A DNA stretch of 64,000 nt from Zoroaster sp. YZ-2022 (taxonomy: Eukaryota > Echinodermata > Asteroidea > Forcipulatida > Zoroasteridae): assembly GCA_029582265.1 (NCBI GenBank), contig CM055822.1, positions 124,001-188,000 of the forward strand, written 5' to 3'. The notes under the pieces are model-generated. The model worked only from the letters and a program-made list of their open reading frames with translations. It did not search any database and had not been told where the DNA came from. A program made the translations under genes and the position numbers. Below are positions 10,373 to 21,465 of the stretch, in pieces (position 1 is the first letter of the stretch; each line of letters begins with the position of its first letter).

Positions 10373-10593
10373 TCGCTGTAGCAAGACGTGCTTCCATCGA
10401 GCTCCGAAAAATTGACTGAAATTTTCACTTTTCCCGTTTTTTGGAAGCAGTCACTATCGCCTTTTCTCTTCATCAAGTTTTGTGATCACATTCAGTGAGG
10501 TAAGAGAGGAAAAACTACACCTTTGAGGCCTTTTGGCCTTTTTTCCCTTTTCTAATTTTCGGCGCTGCTGTCGCGCCATTCAATTACGCAATC
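10373..10593 (+). promoter_or_regulatory. LINE-B 5' UTR / internal promoter region
   Basis: A leader of about 220 bases, GC-rich near 10560, precedes the ORF1 ATG at 10594 and shares its first block with LINE-A. No specific promoter element could be identified. Confidence 0.4.
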
Positions 10594-12012
10594 ATGTTCC
10601 GTCGAGTGACCAGACCGAATACAGTGAGATTCAACAGCCTCCATAGTCCCAAAGCAATAACACCTAAAGATGTATACAACGCTATACACAACGAATTAGA
10701 TACCATCGACACAGTAGTCTGTATAGCGGAGCTGGATAACAAATGGTATAATGTGACCTTTGACAATAAAGACGATTGTGTCCACATCGCAGAACAAGGC
10801 ATCCTATTACATAACGTCCTAATCCAATGTGAAAGAGCCAGTGTCAGGGACTCCGTAGTGGCGTACATCAAGGCCCCATACGAGATTCCTGACCAAGCAG
10901 TAATCAGCCTATTGACGCACTACGGCACTGTGGCTAACCTGCGAAGACAACGTCATGATTTCGACGACAACATCGAAACGGGAGTAAGAAGTTGTCTAAT
11001 CAAAAACCTGAAGATGCCCATACCTAGCTACCTCAAGTATAGCGGCTTCACCCTACCAGTGAGATATAGAGGCCAAGTCAAGACCTGTAAAATTTGCGAG
11101 TCGACCGACCACCTGGCACGAGAATGTCCTTCGCGAAGTAAATGTTTCGTCTGCGGTAGTTACAACCACCGAGCCGCATGGCACGAGAGACAAGACGAAG
11201 ATGACCACGAGCCAATGACCCAAACAGAAGACAACATTAGGGATAGAGAAGAAATTGAAGACACCCAAGACACCATGGAACCGCAATATTACATAGCTGA
11301 AGTGATAGAACACGGGGAAAAAAAGCACACAAGACGATCACGAAGAAGTTCCCACCCATGAAGACAGCCAATCCGACAAACAGCCCCGGCCAAAAAACAA
11401 CACTACTTCCAAAAAGTCCTTCAAAGATGCAGTTGGTCCTACTAAAAAATCCAAACCCATTGGTTTCTGGGATGAAGACTTAAAGGAATCAACCAGGAAG
11501 AGAAAACTAGACAGCGGAGCTGAAGGAACCATCAAACAAGCTCGCGAAGACATCGACTCGAAGAGATGGAAGCTCTCGACGGCCAGAACACAACTACCGA
11601 GGAGACCCGAAACGCAGAAATCCCGACACCAGAGCCTACAAAGAACCCGATAGATGACCCGTAAGCGAAACCAAAACCAGATCCTGAAGCAAAATCGACA
11701 TCAGACCCTCAGCAAACCCGACACCAGACCTCGAGCGATCCCGACACCAGATCCTCGAGCGATCTCGACACCAGATCTTCAAGCGATCATAACACCAGAT
11801 CCTAAAGCAAACCTGACACTTACCCAAAACTCCGAAGACGAAGATAATTCTGATGGAGAATACGACATATATGAGAGGGGAAAACAGCTTTTCGAAAGAA
11901 ACGTATGTCATGGATACGCGGAACATCCAAGGAGAATAGCCAATTCACCGAGTCCAGTCAACCAAGCCAGTCAAGCCAACGCGAGAGGAAGAGGAGGAAT
12001 ACGTGATCTTTT
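10594..12012 (+). pseudogene. LINE-B ORF1: zinc-knuckle RNA-binding protein
   Basis: The frame is open from the ATG at 10594 (MFRRVTRPNT) to 11361. The N-terminal half has CIAELDNKWYNVTFDN, an RRM-like segment, then ECERASVRDSVV/KAPYEIPDQ and RRQRHDFDDNIETGVR. Two knuckles follow: CKICESTDHLARECPSRSKC (about 11092, C-X2-C-X4-H-X4-C) and CFVCGSYNHRAAWH (about 11145, C-X2-C-X4-H-X4-H). A frameshift near 11335 moves to a frame containing KSKPIGFWDEDLKESTRKRK, which matches LINE-A PMSFWDEAMMAKDTRKRK. A further shift near 11600 leads to a proline-rich repeat (11735-11806) and an RG-rich end (NARGRGG, about 11980). It is the best preserved ORF1 of the window and lies directly upstream of ORF2. Confidence 0.75.
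11735..11806 (+). repeat. 24-bp tandem repeat in LINE-B ORF1 tail, three units
   Basis: Units begin GCGATC at 11735, 11759 and 11783 and encode eight-residue repeats of the type AIPTPDPR, AISTPDLQ and AIITPDPK. Degenerate half-units precede the array from about 11690. Confidence 0.8.
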
Positions 12013-12029
12013 TCAAAATCCAAGGTTTA

Positions 12030-12504
12030 TAGGTATGTTTTTCATTTATCATGTTCGTTTCCATATTAAAGTCTCACATCCTCATATTTCTCTTTATGGC
12101 CTTTTATCTTTATCATTTGCTTCTATCAATATTAATGGTCTCAGAGACGAATTCAAGCGCAATGTTTTCTTTGATTATCTACAACGTAAGTATAGTTTAA
12201 CTTTGTTCAAGAAACCCATAGTGTGGCTAGCGATGAACTTGTTTGGAGTAAACAATGGAAAGGTAAAAAAAATTTAGTCATGGGAATTCTCAGTCTAGGG
12301 GGGTTGCCATATTGATCAATGAAAAATCCGGCTTAGACGTCATTAACATTAATAAAGATAGTGAGGGTAGATGGATCAATGGAGAAATTAAATGGAAAAA
12401 TACTAATCTTAATATTGCTTCAGTGTATGCTCCTAACGAGGCCTACGCCAGAGCCCACTTCTTTAATGATCTAGAGGATCTTATTGATGATAACGATTGG
12501 GTTT
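12030..12504 (+). pseudogene. LINE-B ORF2, N-terminal endonuclease fragment
   Basis: N-terminal half of the APE-type endonuclease: LSFASININGLRDEFKRN (about 12112), then after a frameshift near 12200-12300 the segments LDVININKDSEGRWINGEI and NIASVYAPNEAYAR, up to LIDDNDWV at 12503. It matches LINE-A ORF2 block by block. The region with the first catalytic Glu is corrupted here (LTLFKKPIV where LINE-A has LILIQETHS). The sequence is cut by LINE-C and resumes at 15928 with GGDFNCNID-equivalent codons. The frame from 11654 to 12277 runs through the ORF1 tail into this domain without a stop. Confidence 0.7.
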
Positions 12505-15500
12505 CGTGTGACGCCATGTGGCAGCACCTCGGAAATAGCTCAGCGTATTTTCATCTGTTTTCCTGTTTGAGTTCTAGTTTTTATTGGTCGTTTTGGACTG
12601 TGTAAGCAGGATATACTGTAGATCCCACAGGGAACACATGTGAGTTGCAGTTGATGTATTTTGGCCACATTTTGCATCTTAAATTTCGTTATAACTCTGC
12701 GATTTCGTCAATAGTTACTCAACCATGAAAGGTTATTCTTTGACCCAGTTAAGAAACATTGGTTTAACTGTTGGCAGCAAACGCCCTCTACCAGGTACCG
12801 TATGGCAAAGAATTAAATTACTTGGATTGAATTGTGTGAAACCTACTCGCAGAGGCTACCGGGGTGGTGTCAAAAGAGTACACAATACCTACTAGAATCA
12901 CGTTCGACAGACTGGAGAACTGTTATGCAAATTCAGCTGGCATCAATACTTCCAACCTGGTGACCTTAACTAAGAAACAATGGGATTTTCCATGTGTTCT
13001 GAATCTTAACGCGCGTTCCTTGAGCATTGAGAAATTCGACGAATTGCTTGCCGTTATCCGCAATAACCAGGTGGACATTACATGTGTGTCTGAGACATGG
13101 TTCAGTGGTCATGTATCTAACGACGCGGTGGCACTACCTGGGTTTTCGTGTGAAAGGAAAGACAGACAAAAGAAGAAGGCCGGTGGCGTTGCATGTTATA
13201 TAAGAAACTCAGTTCCTTATAAGCGGCTGCAAAATCTAGAGGATGATACTCACGAAGCAGTATGGATTAATTCCAGACCACGGCACCTACCAAGACAGTT
13301 TTCATGTATTGCTGTAGGTTGTATATACCACCCACCAGATGCAGACAATACTTCAATGCGTGACTATTTGATCAATTGCATCGATAACATTCTTCGTATG
13401 CACCCGTCATGTGGTGTAATATTGATGGGTGACTTTAACCAACTAAGAGATTCATTTCTCAGATCTCACTATGGTTTCAAACAAATGGTTGAACAACCTG
13501 CTCGCCAGCAAGCAATCTTGGATAAGATCTGACAAATCTGTCACCAGTGTACGATAAACCTATCGTACTCTCTCAACAGGACATCCGACCATAATATGGT
13601 ACTATTTTGCCATCAAGCGTCCCGTCTCTAGACACCGGACACACCGTGAAGATCACAACCAAGTGTATGGGTCGTCGAGAAAAGGCTGCTTTGCATCAGC
13701 ATTATCGGGGATCAGGTGGGATGAACTGTTTAACGCCAACAACTGCCAGGACCAGTTTATGTTTTATCCGTCCACTATAAACACATTGATGTCATCGTGT
13801 TTCCCTCTCAAGAGTCGTCCTCGACACACCAATGACAAACCTTGGGTCACTGATGCGTTCAGAAACTTAGTCAGGAGACGGCAGCGGGCGAGGATGGCAG
13901 GGAACGTAGACCTGGCAAGAAATCTCCAGCAACAAGGTGGAACCGTGCTTCATCACGTCTGCGGCACAATTTTACCAGTCCAAGATTGCTTCATTGAGAA
14001 GAGTTCCTCTAAGGACTGGTGAAACACATGAAATTACTAATGGGGTCATCATCAGGCGGGAACAGTGGATTACAGGGTCTTGCTAATATGGTGACTGATG
14101 GCGACCTACAATTACTTGCTGACAACATCAATGACTTTTGTATCTGTCAGCAGTGAACTACCCTCGTTTGGATGATGCTCATCCAATATTCCAGACACCA
14201 GATCTCTGTACCAGATGATTTCATCATCAGCATTGATACAACAAAAAGGCCCTGGATAAGATCAATGTCAATAAGGCAACAGGGTCGGACGGTATACCTG
14301 CATGGATCTTTTGATTTTTTCATTTGCTGCTCCATTGACTGCCATTTCAACAGCTCTATGAGAGAAGGGGTTGTTCAACCAGCTGGAAAACCACAGATAT
14401 CATCCCACTGCCCAGAAACATCCTCCGAGGGTAGTAGATAGCGACATCAGACCAATAGCCCTGACCCCCATTGCTGCCAAAGTCTTTGAGTCCATTGTGT
14501 TAGACTGGGTAACTCAGGGATTAAGGACAAAATAGATCCCAACCCTTTTGGATTTATTAGTGGGACCAGTACCACAGACGCCCTGGTTTGAAATGGTTTC
14601 ACCAATGGTACAAGGCTACTGATCAGACCGGTAGTTTTTGTTCGCGTTCTGCTTCTGGATTATTCCAAGGCGTTTGATCACATCAACCACCACATCCTCA
14701 TCCAAAAACTGGAAAACATCGGACTTGAGCAGCATCTGGTACGCTGGATGGCTGCTTTCCCGTTAGATAGAGTCCAACGTGTGAAGATAGGATCAGTGAT
14801 GTCGGGGGTTTGATATCCCAATGGTGGTGTCCCACAAGGGACATTGTCGGGTCCGAAAGACTTCTAGTCCAAATTAATGACCTTACTTACCCCTGCCCAA
14901 TCTACAAATACGTGGACGATAGCACCATCTTTGAGATCTGCAAGAAAGGTTCAGCGTCAGTACTTAGGAGTCTGTCAACATAGCCTGGCCAGTGGTCAGT
15001 GGAAAATGATATGAAGATTAACGCTAACAAGACTCAAGAACTGCTTATATGTTTTTGTAAGGACTCACTTCATGCCACGAACTTACCAAACATTGTTGTA
15101 GATGAAAAACCCATAGATAGGATTAGACAAGCTAAGGTACTTGGGGTAATACTCTCCTCAGATCTGACATGGAATGCCCATGTGGACTTCATTGTACTAA
15201 AGGCTAGTAAAGACTGTACATGTTGTATCAACTCAAACGTGCTGGAATTGATCAAGGTGACCTGTTAACAATTTATAAATCGGTGATCAGGCCTGTTCTG
15301 GAGTATGCCTGCCAAGTGTGGCACAGTAGTTTACCTAAGTATTTGATGATAAAATTGAAACTGTCCAAAAAAGAGCTCTGAAGTCAATTTACCCAGGCCT
15401 AGGTTATGTGAGTATTCTGTCTATGTTAAATATGCAACCACTTAATGAGAGACGCAACGATTTATGTAAGTCATATTTTAGTAAACTTAAGAATAATGAT

Positions 15501-15927
15501 CACAAATTACACCACCTCCTGCCACCTCCCCGTGAAATGAAATATTCATTAAGATCTGCCCCTGAATTCCCTTGCCCACGCACCCGAACAAATAGGTTTA
15601 AGAATTCTTTTATTCCTTGGTGTTTGTTTAATCAGTAGGTTTTTTTATAATCTGGTTGTGGGATGTGCAGTGTATATCCTGCTGATAATATTTTAATACG
15701 TGTTTAAATGTATTAATTTTTTGATTGATACATTTTTTTCTTTTTTTGTTTTGTTTTATATATATATTATATTTTAATTGTGCAATTTGTGGTCTCTTGT
15801 TATAATTAATATATTCTGATAAAAGTTTTAATAATTTTAAGTTTTCTTAAAAATGTGTATGTATTTTAAAATTTACATGTGTAAAATCCAACTTTTATGG
15901 TTGCTAATAAATACATTATCATCTCTT
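12505..15927 (+). mobile_element. LINE-C: CR1/Jockey-type non-LTR retrotransposon nested in LINE-B
   Basis: The insertion interrupts LINE-B between DDNDWV and GGDFN. It appears near full length: a leader from 12505, an N-terminal basic segment (12725), endonuclease, the linker KPWVTDAFRNLVRRRQRARM, a frameshifted RT and a 3' UTR ending in AATAAATACATTATCATC. The linker and endonuclease style (LNARSLSIEKFDEL, CVSETWF) match CR1/Jockey-superfamily elements common in marine invertebrates. Any target duplication is only about three bases (TTT) and is uncertain. Confidence 0.75.
12725..15637 (+). pseudogene. LINE-C ORF2: endonuclease and reverse transcriptase, frameshifted
   Basis: An ATG at 12725 opens a basic, glycine-rich leader (PTRRGYRGGVKR) that stops at 12895. 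The frame shifts near 12880 into the endonuclease: LNLNARSLSIEKFDEL, VDITCVSETWF (catalytic Glu), GGVACYIRN, VGCIYHPPDA and VILMGDFNQL (about 13420), with SDHNMV near 13590. The linker KPWVTDAFRNLVRRRQRARM is at about 13840. RT remnants are RPIALTPIAAKVFES (about 14450), LLDYSKAFDHINHHIL (about 14655-14700), GGVPQGTLSGP (about 14825) and YVDDSTIFE (about 14910). The C-terminal part includes LGVILSSDLTWNAHV (about 15140) and ends at 15636-15638. More than six frameshifts or stops. YVDD replaces the commoner YADD. Confidence 0.75.
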
Positions 15928-18900
15928 TAGGAGGATTTTAATTTGTAATATCGATAATAATAGATTTAAAGATGTTAGCAAAATTATATTCAGAAATGTG
16001 CTTCAGGAGAAAGATCTCTTTGATGTTTGGAATACCGTTTATCCCAATGATAAGGGTTATACTCATTTTCATAAAGCCACTAAAACCGAGTAGAATCGAT
16101 TATTTGTTCATTTCTTCTAGTGTTCTGAATAATGTTGTTGACGTTACTGTCAACAATTGTGGTTTATCGGACCATAGTATAGTTTGCCTGAAATTAAATG
16201 ACCTGAGTATTTGCCATGGCCAAGGAAGATGGATTTGCAATAATAGCCTTCTTAAAGATGATGATTGTATTTTAGAATTGAATCCTTTGGAATTTTGGAG
16301 AGAAGAAAGACAATTATGATTCTCTTGCCAAATGGTGGGAAAGTGGTAAATATCGGATTAAAGAAATTATTACAGATTACGGCAAAGAGAAATCTTGGAA
16401 GAAAACAACATCAAAGAGATCTTCAAAAACGTTATAATATTTTGATTTAATATCCTGGTATGCTGATTCTGATGCTATAAAAACTATTGTTGAAACTCAA
16501 ATAAAAAATATGAAACTGACATTTGGAAAAAAGCACAAGTCAGAAGAGTGCGTCATTACGTGCGTCAGAGTGCGTCATGAAAAACGAAGGTGAAAAACCT
16601 TCCAAGTTTTTTCTCAATTTAGAAAACAACAAATTGACAATGGTAAATCGATAAAATTTCTTACTCCCGACGGTAATTATGCTGATCAAGCGGATACTTT
16701 GTTAGATTGCGCTAATAGTTTCTATAGCAATCTTTATAAATCTGAAGAAATTTCTGATTCTCATTTAATGGATATCGTTAGTAATATTAATAACAAAGAT
16801 ATTTATGATGATATTTATAGCGATCTCGAAGATGATATCACCTGATGAAGAAATTAAAATTGCGCTCTTTGGAGATGAATACAAAATAAGTCCTCGGGTT
16901 ATGCACGGTTTAACCGTTAGAATTTATCGTCATCAAACATTTTGGCATAATATTGGTCCTGACATTCCCACAAGTTTTCAATTTTGTTTTGAAAATGGTC
17001 GTCGTTATGCGATTCTATGAAAGTGCCTGCCTTGATTAGGCTTATTTACAAAAGTCAGGGGACAGACATGATTTAAAAACTGGCGCCCGATTAGTTTATT
17101 AGCAGTCGATTACTAAAATCTTATCTGAAAGTGATTACTAACAGATTAAAACGTATCATGCCTAACCTTGTTGGTGTGAAGAATAAACTTAGGGGTTGCA
17201 GGAAGAAAAATCCATGATAATCTTTATGCTATTGCGCGATGTTATTGATTATGTTAATTTAGATAATATGGATGCTGTTCTTGTCAGCATTGATCAAGAA
17301 AAAAGCCTTTGATCGTATCAGTTGGGAAATACATGTTTACAGCATTATGGCAAAAAATGAATATCCCTCCTACCCTCATTCAGTGGATTAAACTTTCTTT
17401 GCAGCCGTCCCAACAGTCGTATCTCATTATCAACAATTTATCGGTTCACCCATTCAGGTGAAGGGGGAACTGTATCAAGGGTTGCCCTCTGTCCCCCTGT
17501 TGTATTCTATTTGTGCTGAAGGTCTTGCCTTTAAGTAGCTATAAGAAATAAAGGTGATTTAAATGGTGCCTTAAGCTTCCCCAGGGAGAATGTAATGTCG
17601 TCTCATCCAACATGCGGATGACACTAGTCTTTTATTAGTAATAATAATGAATTTGAAGCGTCATAAATAATATTCTGGATAATTATAGTAAAGGTGAAGC
17701 GGTTCTAAAATTAATCACGGCTAAAATCTAAGGTACATTTTATTTGGGTAACTGGAAAAATAGACAAGATAAGCCATGCATGATTTTTAATTTGTGTGAT
17801 AAATAGAAAATTCTAGGTATTATTGTAAGGAAATGATGTTACGCCCGATGATAATTGGGGCCCCGAATAAATATAAACTCAATGTATCCCTGGACAGGAT
17901 GGTCTAGGCAACGTAATTTAACCTACAACGGTAAGGTTACTATTGTTAATAGTCTCGGTCGGGCAGGTTTGAACTACCTGGGAAGTGTCCTACCTGTCCT
18001 GAGGCTCTGATTAAAAATAAATGAGTAATATTTTTTTGGAACAGGTAAAAATGATAAAATTAAAAGAAACACCATTGTTGGCCTGAAATCCTCTAGGGGA
18101 ATGGGATTAATAGACATCAACAATAGTAAATTGTGTAACTTAAAATTACAGTGAGTGTAGCCCGCTACCCCTTCTACTGAAGGAAATGGATGGAATACTT
18201 TGTTGACGGGTTATTGGATCTAATAAAGCTCGTTACTAACAATAACTTAGGATGGTATATTTTGCCAATGTTAAAAAACCGAAATAAAAAATACCACCAC
18301 CTTCTTCATAATGATCTTTATATGGCCTTTTCTCAAAAGCTGGAGGCACCTTAGAACGTAATTTTCTTGTTTGTTAGAGTGTAGAAACTTGCAATGGGGG
18401 AAAATATTGTTGTTACGACTGATGATACTGTTTTTTAATGGTCCTGTACTCAAGTCAGATGGGGTTTTTTTCATCGTCAAAGATGTAATTGCCTTTCAGG
18501 AAGTTGCCAGCAAATAAATATTTTGAATATTAATGCCGGAAAAATTATTAGTCGTCTTGATAAACACATTGATCATTCGCTTTAATCCAAGATTTGAAGC
18601 AAAAGGGGCCACCTAACCCGGGTCTGTAACTGGCTCACTGTTACTGATGTAAATAACAATTGTCCTATTAATATTAATACCCATTACTAATGCTAAATTT
18701 ATTTATAGAAATCTCATTTTAATGCAATTTACTAAACCCTGCTGTTCAAGATGTGGCAAATAGTCTTCATATCCCAGTAGCAACTTAAATTAGGATTAAA
18801 GATATGGAATAATATTGGAAGAATTTCTTAATGGATTCCGAGGATAATAATTTTTATATAAACTTAGTATTTCGCATTTTATGACTAGGAATATTGTTAC

Positions 18901-19340
18901 AAAAATTGGTAAAATTAAATGTGACGTCCAGTGTCCTTTCTAATACACAAAATGAAACTACACGAGCTTTTTTTTATCTATTGTGGTCGTATGCTCTTCA
19001 ATCACTTGGATTTACCTTCACAGAACATTTATTGAAAAACCCTCACTAAAAACAAGTTTTTTATCTTAACGATTGTAACAGAGATTCTGAGGAACTTTAA
19101 TTGAGAAGCCAGTTCAAGGGAAATTATAGTTTGTAAAATGCTCCAGAAATTACGTGAAAATTTTGATTGGGTAAAAATATTTTTGGACAAACATTACAGA
19201 AAGCATATGGAGCTTGTTACTACAGTTTAAAACAGAATATGAAACGTTTTTTGGTTTTGGGAAAAAAAACAGACTTCATAAAAATTATTTAAAACTTACT
19301 ACACAAAAACAATGTTCTATGCTCTTAGATGGTAAAACCA
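15928..19340 (+). pseudogene. LINE-B ORF2, remainder: endonuclease end, RT and C-terminus, decayed
   Basis: Resumes the LINE-B endonuclease after LINE-C: FKDVSKIIFRNVLQEKDLFDVW (in two frames), NCGLSDHSIVCLKL with the catalytic His (about 16150) and HGQGRWICNNSLL (about 16220), the same order as in LINE-A. The RT is recognisable only in fragments: a KTLIK-like segment near 17050, VSIDQEK (about 17290) and HADDTSLL (about 17610). LGSVLPVL and later blocks align with the LINE-A C-terminus. The cysteine-rich C-terminal motif is lost near 18930. Stops and indels occur every 50-200 bases, so this copy is clearly older or more eroded than LINE-A. Confidence 0.65.
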
Positions 19341-19950
19341 AATTCATTTTGATTACCTAATTGTGTGTCTCCTCTTGTATTTTGTTGAGATTATACTGTA
19401 TTAGTTATGTCATATGTATATATTTTTGTAAGTATTATATATTTTTTTGTTGATTAAATGTGTAATTGATTGATTGTAATAGTGACTTATCATTACAAAT
19501 TACGTGTATTTATTTTGTGTTTTTTTCGTAATGTATATATTTTGTTGTTCATTTCTAAAGTATCAACGAATGTCTTGAATATATTTTGTTTTCATTATGT
19601 ATATATGAGTATTGTAAGTGACGTATGTGTATTAATGTAATGTGATGTTAGTTATATATAAATCATTTATAATAGTACTTTTGTATGAAGATTATTTATA
19701 TATATCTGTATTTTTGTTTTGTTTATTTATTATTGTTGCAACTTTTTGGTTGCTTTATTCAGTTATTCATTATTTGTATTAGTTATTGTTCATTATTTCT
19801 ATTTTTCATTATTTGTATTTATAAAATTTTCTTGTTATATATATATAATTTTAATTGTATTATATTGTACTTATGTATGTACATTTTGTGGTGAAAGAAG
19901 TTGAAATAAATGGAGTTTTTATAACCCACTTTCGCTTTTACACACACAAA
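19341..19950 (+). other. LINE-B 3' UTR and tail
   Basis: T-rich, low-complexity DNA with many TATAT and TTTGT runs. AATAAA at 19905-19910 is followed by GGAG...TATAAC and an A-run ending near 19960. The T-rich body is unlike the shorter LINE-A 3' UTR, so extra sequence may have expanded here. Confidence 0.55.
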
Positions 19951-19960
19951 AAAAAAAAAA

Positions 19961-20558
19961 TTACCAAATATCATGCAGTACATACGTTATACATCTGTTG
20001 AAGTAACATTTACCCCAACGCCTGTTTGCAAAGTTTTACTTCATTGTGAGGTTCACCGAGGAATATCTAAAGCAGGGTAAGATTTTACACCAACCTGTGA
20101 AAATTAATGGTGCTTTCTGTGCGTATGCTCCTCTCTCTTTAATCAAGATATACACGTTAAACCACCAAACCGATTCCAAGTTTGTATATTACGTCGTTTG
20201 TGTCCTTAACGTAACGAGTATGTAGCGAAAGTGAAATGAACATTTTGTATATATTCATTACAAAGTGGAATTTAGAAAAGAAGCCTTCTTTCATAAATTC
20301 AAACTTTTAACTAATTCTCTTTTCTTCAATAACATGAATTTCTAAGGAAGATTACACGCGAGTCAATATTGTAAATATATTTTGATATTTTTCAATGACC
20401 AATTTTATACTCAAGACAAAGACTTCCAACACCAAAAATAAGGCCACCGAAAAACTGCTCTGAAGAATGAATGCCACAGTAATACCTGTGTGATTGTTTG
20501 ATGATTCAGTACTTTCCAGGGTTCTCTTTGTTGTTTTTAAAATCTTTTTGTTTCGTAG
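19961..20558. other. Intergenic or intron, no feature recognised
   Basis: AT-rich DNA ending in a strong pyrimidine tract and TTTCGTAG at 20551-20558, which looks like a splice acceptor for the candidate exon that follows. Confidence 0.4.
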
Positions 20559-20683
20559 TGGCGGCCAAAGTGTTATCTTGATCAAGAGCTTAGGACCAGA
20601 GAGGCAAAACCCGATGGGTAAAGCCGATTGGAGCTCAAGGATCGCTGCTCATGCACAAGCATCAGACGAGCAGCGGCGTTAAC
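20559..20683 (+). CDS. Candidate terminal exon, unknown protein
   Basis: Not recognised as a family. A long T-rich tract and TAG at 20556-20558 form a good splice acceptor. Behind it one frame is open for 41 codons and ends at TAA (20681-20683). The peptide begins SGGQSVILIKSLGPERQ and ends AAHAQASDEQRR. Its composition is balanced and unlike the AT-rich flanks, which favours real coding sequence. A second open frame overlaps it and runs to 20836, just before AATAAATAAA (about 20820-20832). A one-base error could therefore move the true end there, and that motif could be the polyadenylation signal. Upstream exons of this gene were not found. It could also be an old transposon remnant. Confidence 0.35.
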
Positions 20684-21328
20684 ATGTATACACCGCAGAA
20701 TACTACGAACTACATACTATACACCGATCATCCACTGTTCACGGATGATCAGAAAAGATTCGCATGTATTTCAATTGTCAAGGTGGAGCCTTTGAAAGAG
20801 TGCAATCGTGATTTACAATTAATAAATAAAAAATAAATTACATTATTGGGCTGACGTGTCATTGGTAATATCACGTTAAGCTGAAAGCATAGCCAACTTG
20901 GGTAGTGAATTACCCGACATGTCGTGGGTTGCTCTCATTTAGGTCTACAGTTGTAAAATCAAATTGCAAACAGTGGACAAAACGTCTATAAAAATGCATG
21001 GTTAGTTGGGATATATATCAGCATTGAGAAAGAATGCTACCCCTCTCTACTATTACCTGTGGATTCAAATTCATTTGAATGTTTCCCCTTTTTTCAGAAT
21101 TCTTCTTTAAAAGAATATCTATAACCAAAGAGCTTCCTTGGGCGGGCCCTGAATCAGAAGTCTCTTGCCATCAGCGTCACAAATGTCTCCCATTGAAAAT
21201 TACACATTAGGCCAATTTCATTTCAGAGTTGCAAAACATCTATAGTTGCTACATAATAGTGGGTTCTTCACTGAACCACATATTTCCATTTTAATTAATT
21301 TAATTCATTTGACTCTAGTTTTGTTCAG
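20684..21328. other. Intergenic, possible polyadenylation signal
   Basis: Contains repeated AATAAA motifs near 20820-20832 that could terminate the preceding gene. Otherwise no feature was recognised. It ends in a T-rich tract and TTGTTCAG, the acceptor of the next exon. Confidence 0.4.
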
Positions 21329-21465
21329 TTGATGCGGAGGAGCATCTTGGTATGGGAGAATGGTGATATCCCAGATGACAGCATCTCAGCATCTCAGCCT
21401 CGTCATTTCCATGACAACATCAGAGTAACTCATGCAGCCATTAGAGCACGGCTTAATACTCAAAG
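21329..21465 (+). CDS. F5/8 type C (discoidin) domain, first exon
   Basis: F5/8C domains are extracellular beta-sandwich modules that bind carbohydrate or phospholipid and occur in secreted and membrane proteins. The exon is bounded by TTGTTCAG and AAAG|GTAACA. It carries the hallmark start of the domain, GDIPDDSISASQ, followed by HDNIRVTHAAIRARLNTQ. Family members usually have LGMENGDIPD here. The bases give LGM and ENGD in two frames separated by one extra G in the run at 21353-21356, so there is a single-base insertion, either a mutation or an assembly error. The matching second half of the domain lies 1.3 kb downstream (22754-22998), with a 1-nt phase conflict at the junction. No upstream exon or signal peptide was found. 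Confidence 0.65.

Larger units (their letters stand above)
10373..19950 (+). mobile_element. LINE-B: Tx1/L1-group element, head-to-tail behind LINE-A, interrupted
   Basis: Starts TCGCTGTAGCAAGACGTG immediately after the A-rich tail of LINE-A and ends with AATAAA at 19905 and an A-run near 19950. It has the same layout as LINE-A (leader, zinc-knuckle ORF1, APE-endonuclease and RT ORF2) with clearly diverged proteins, so it is a different lineage rather than a tandem duplicate. LINE-C is inserted at 12505-15927 inside the endonuclease. The coding capacity downstream of 16260 is heavily decayed. Confidence 0.75.
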
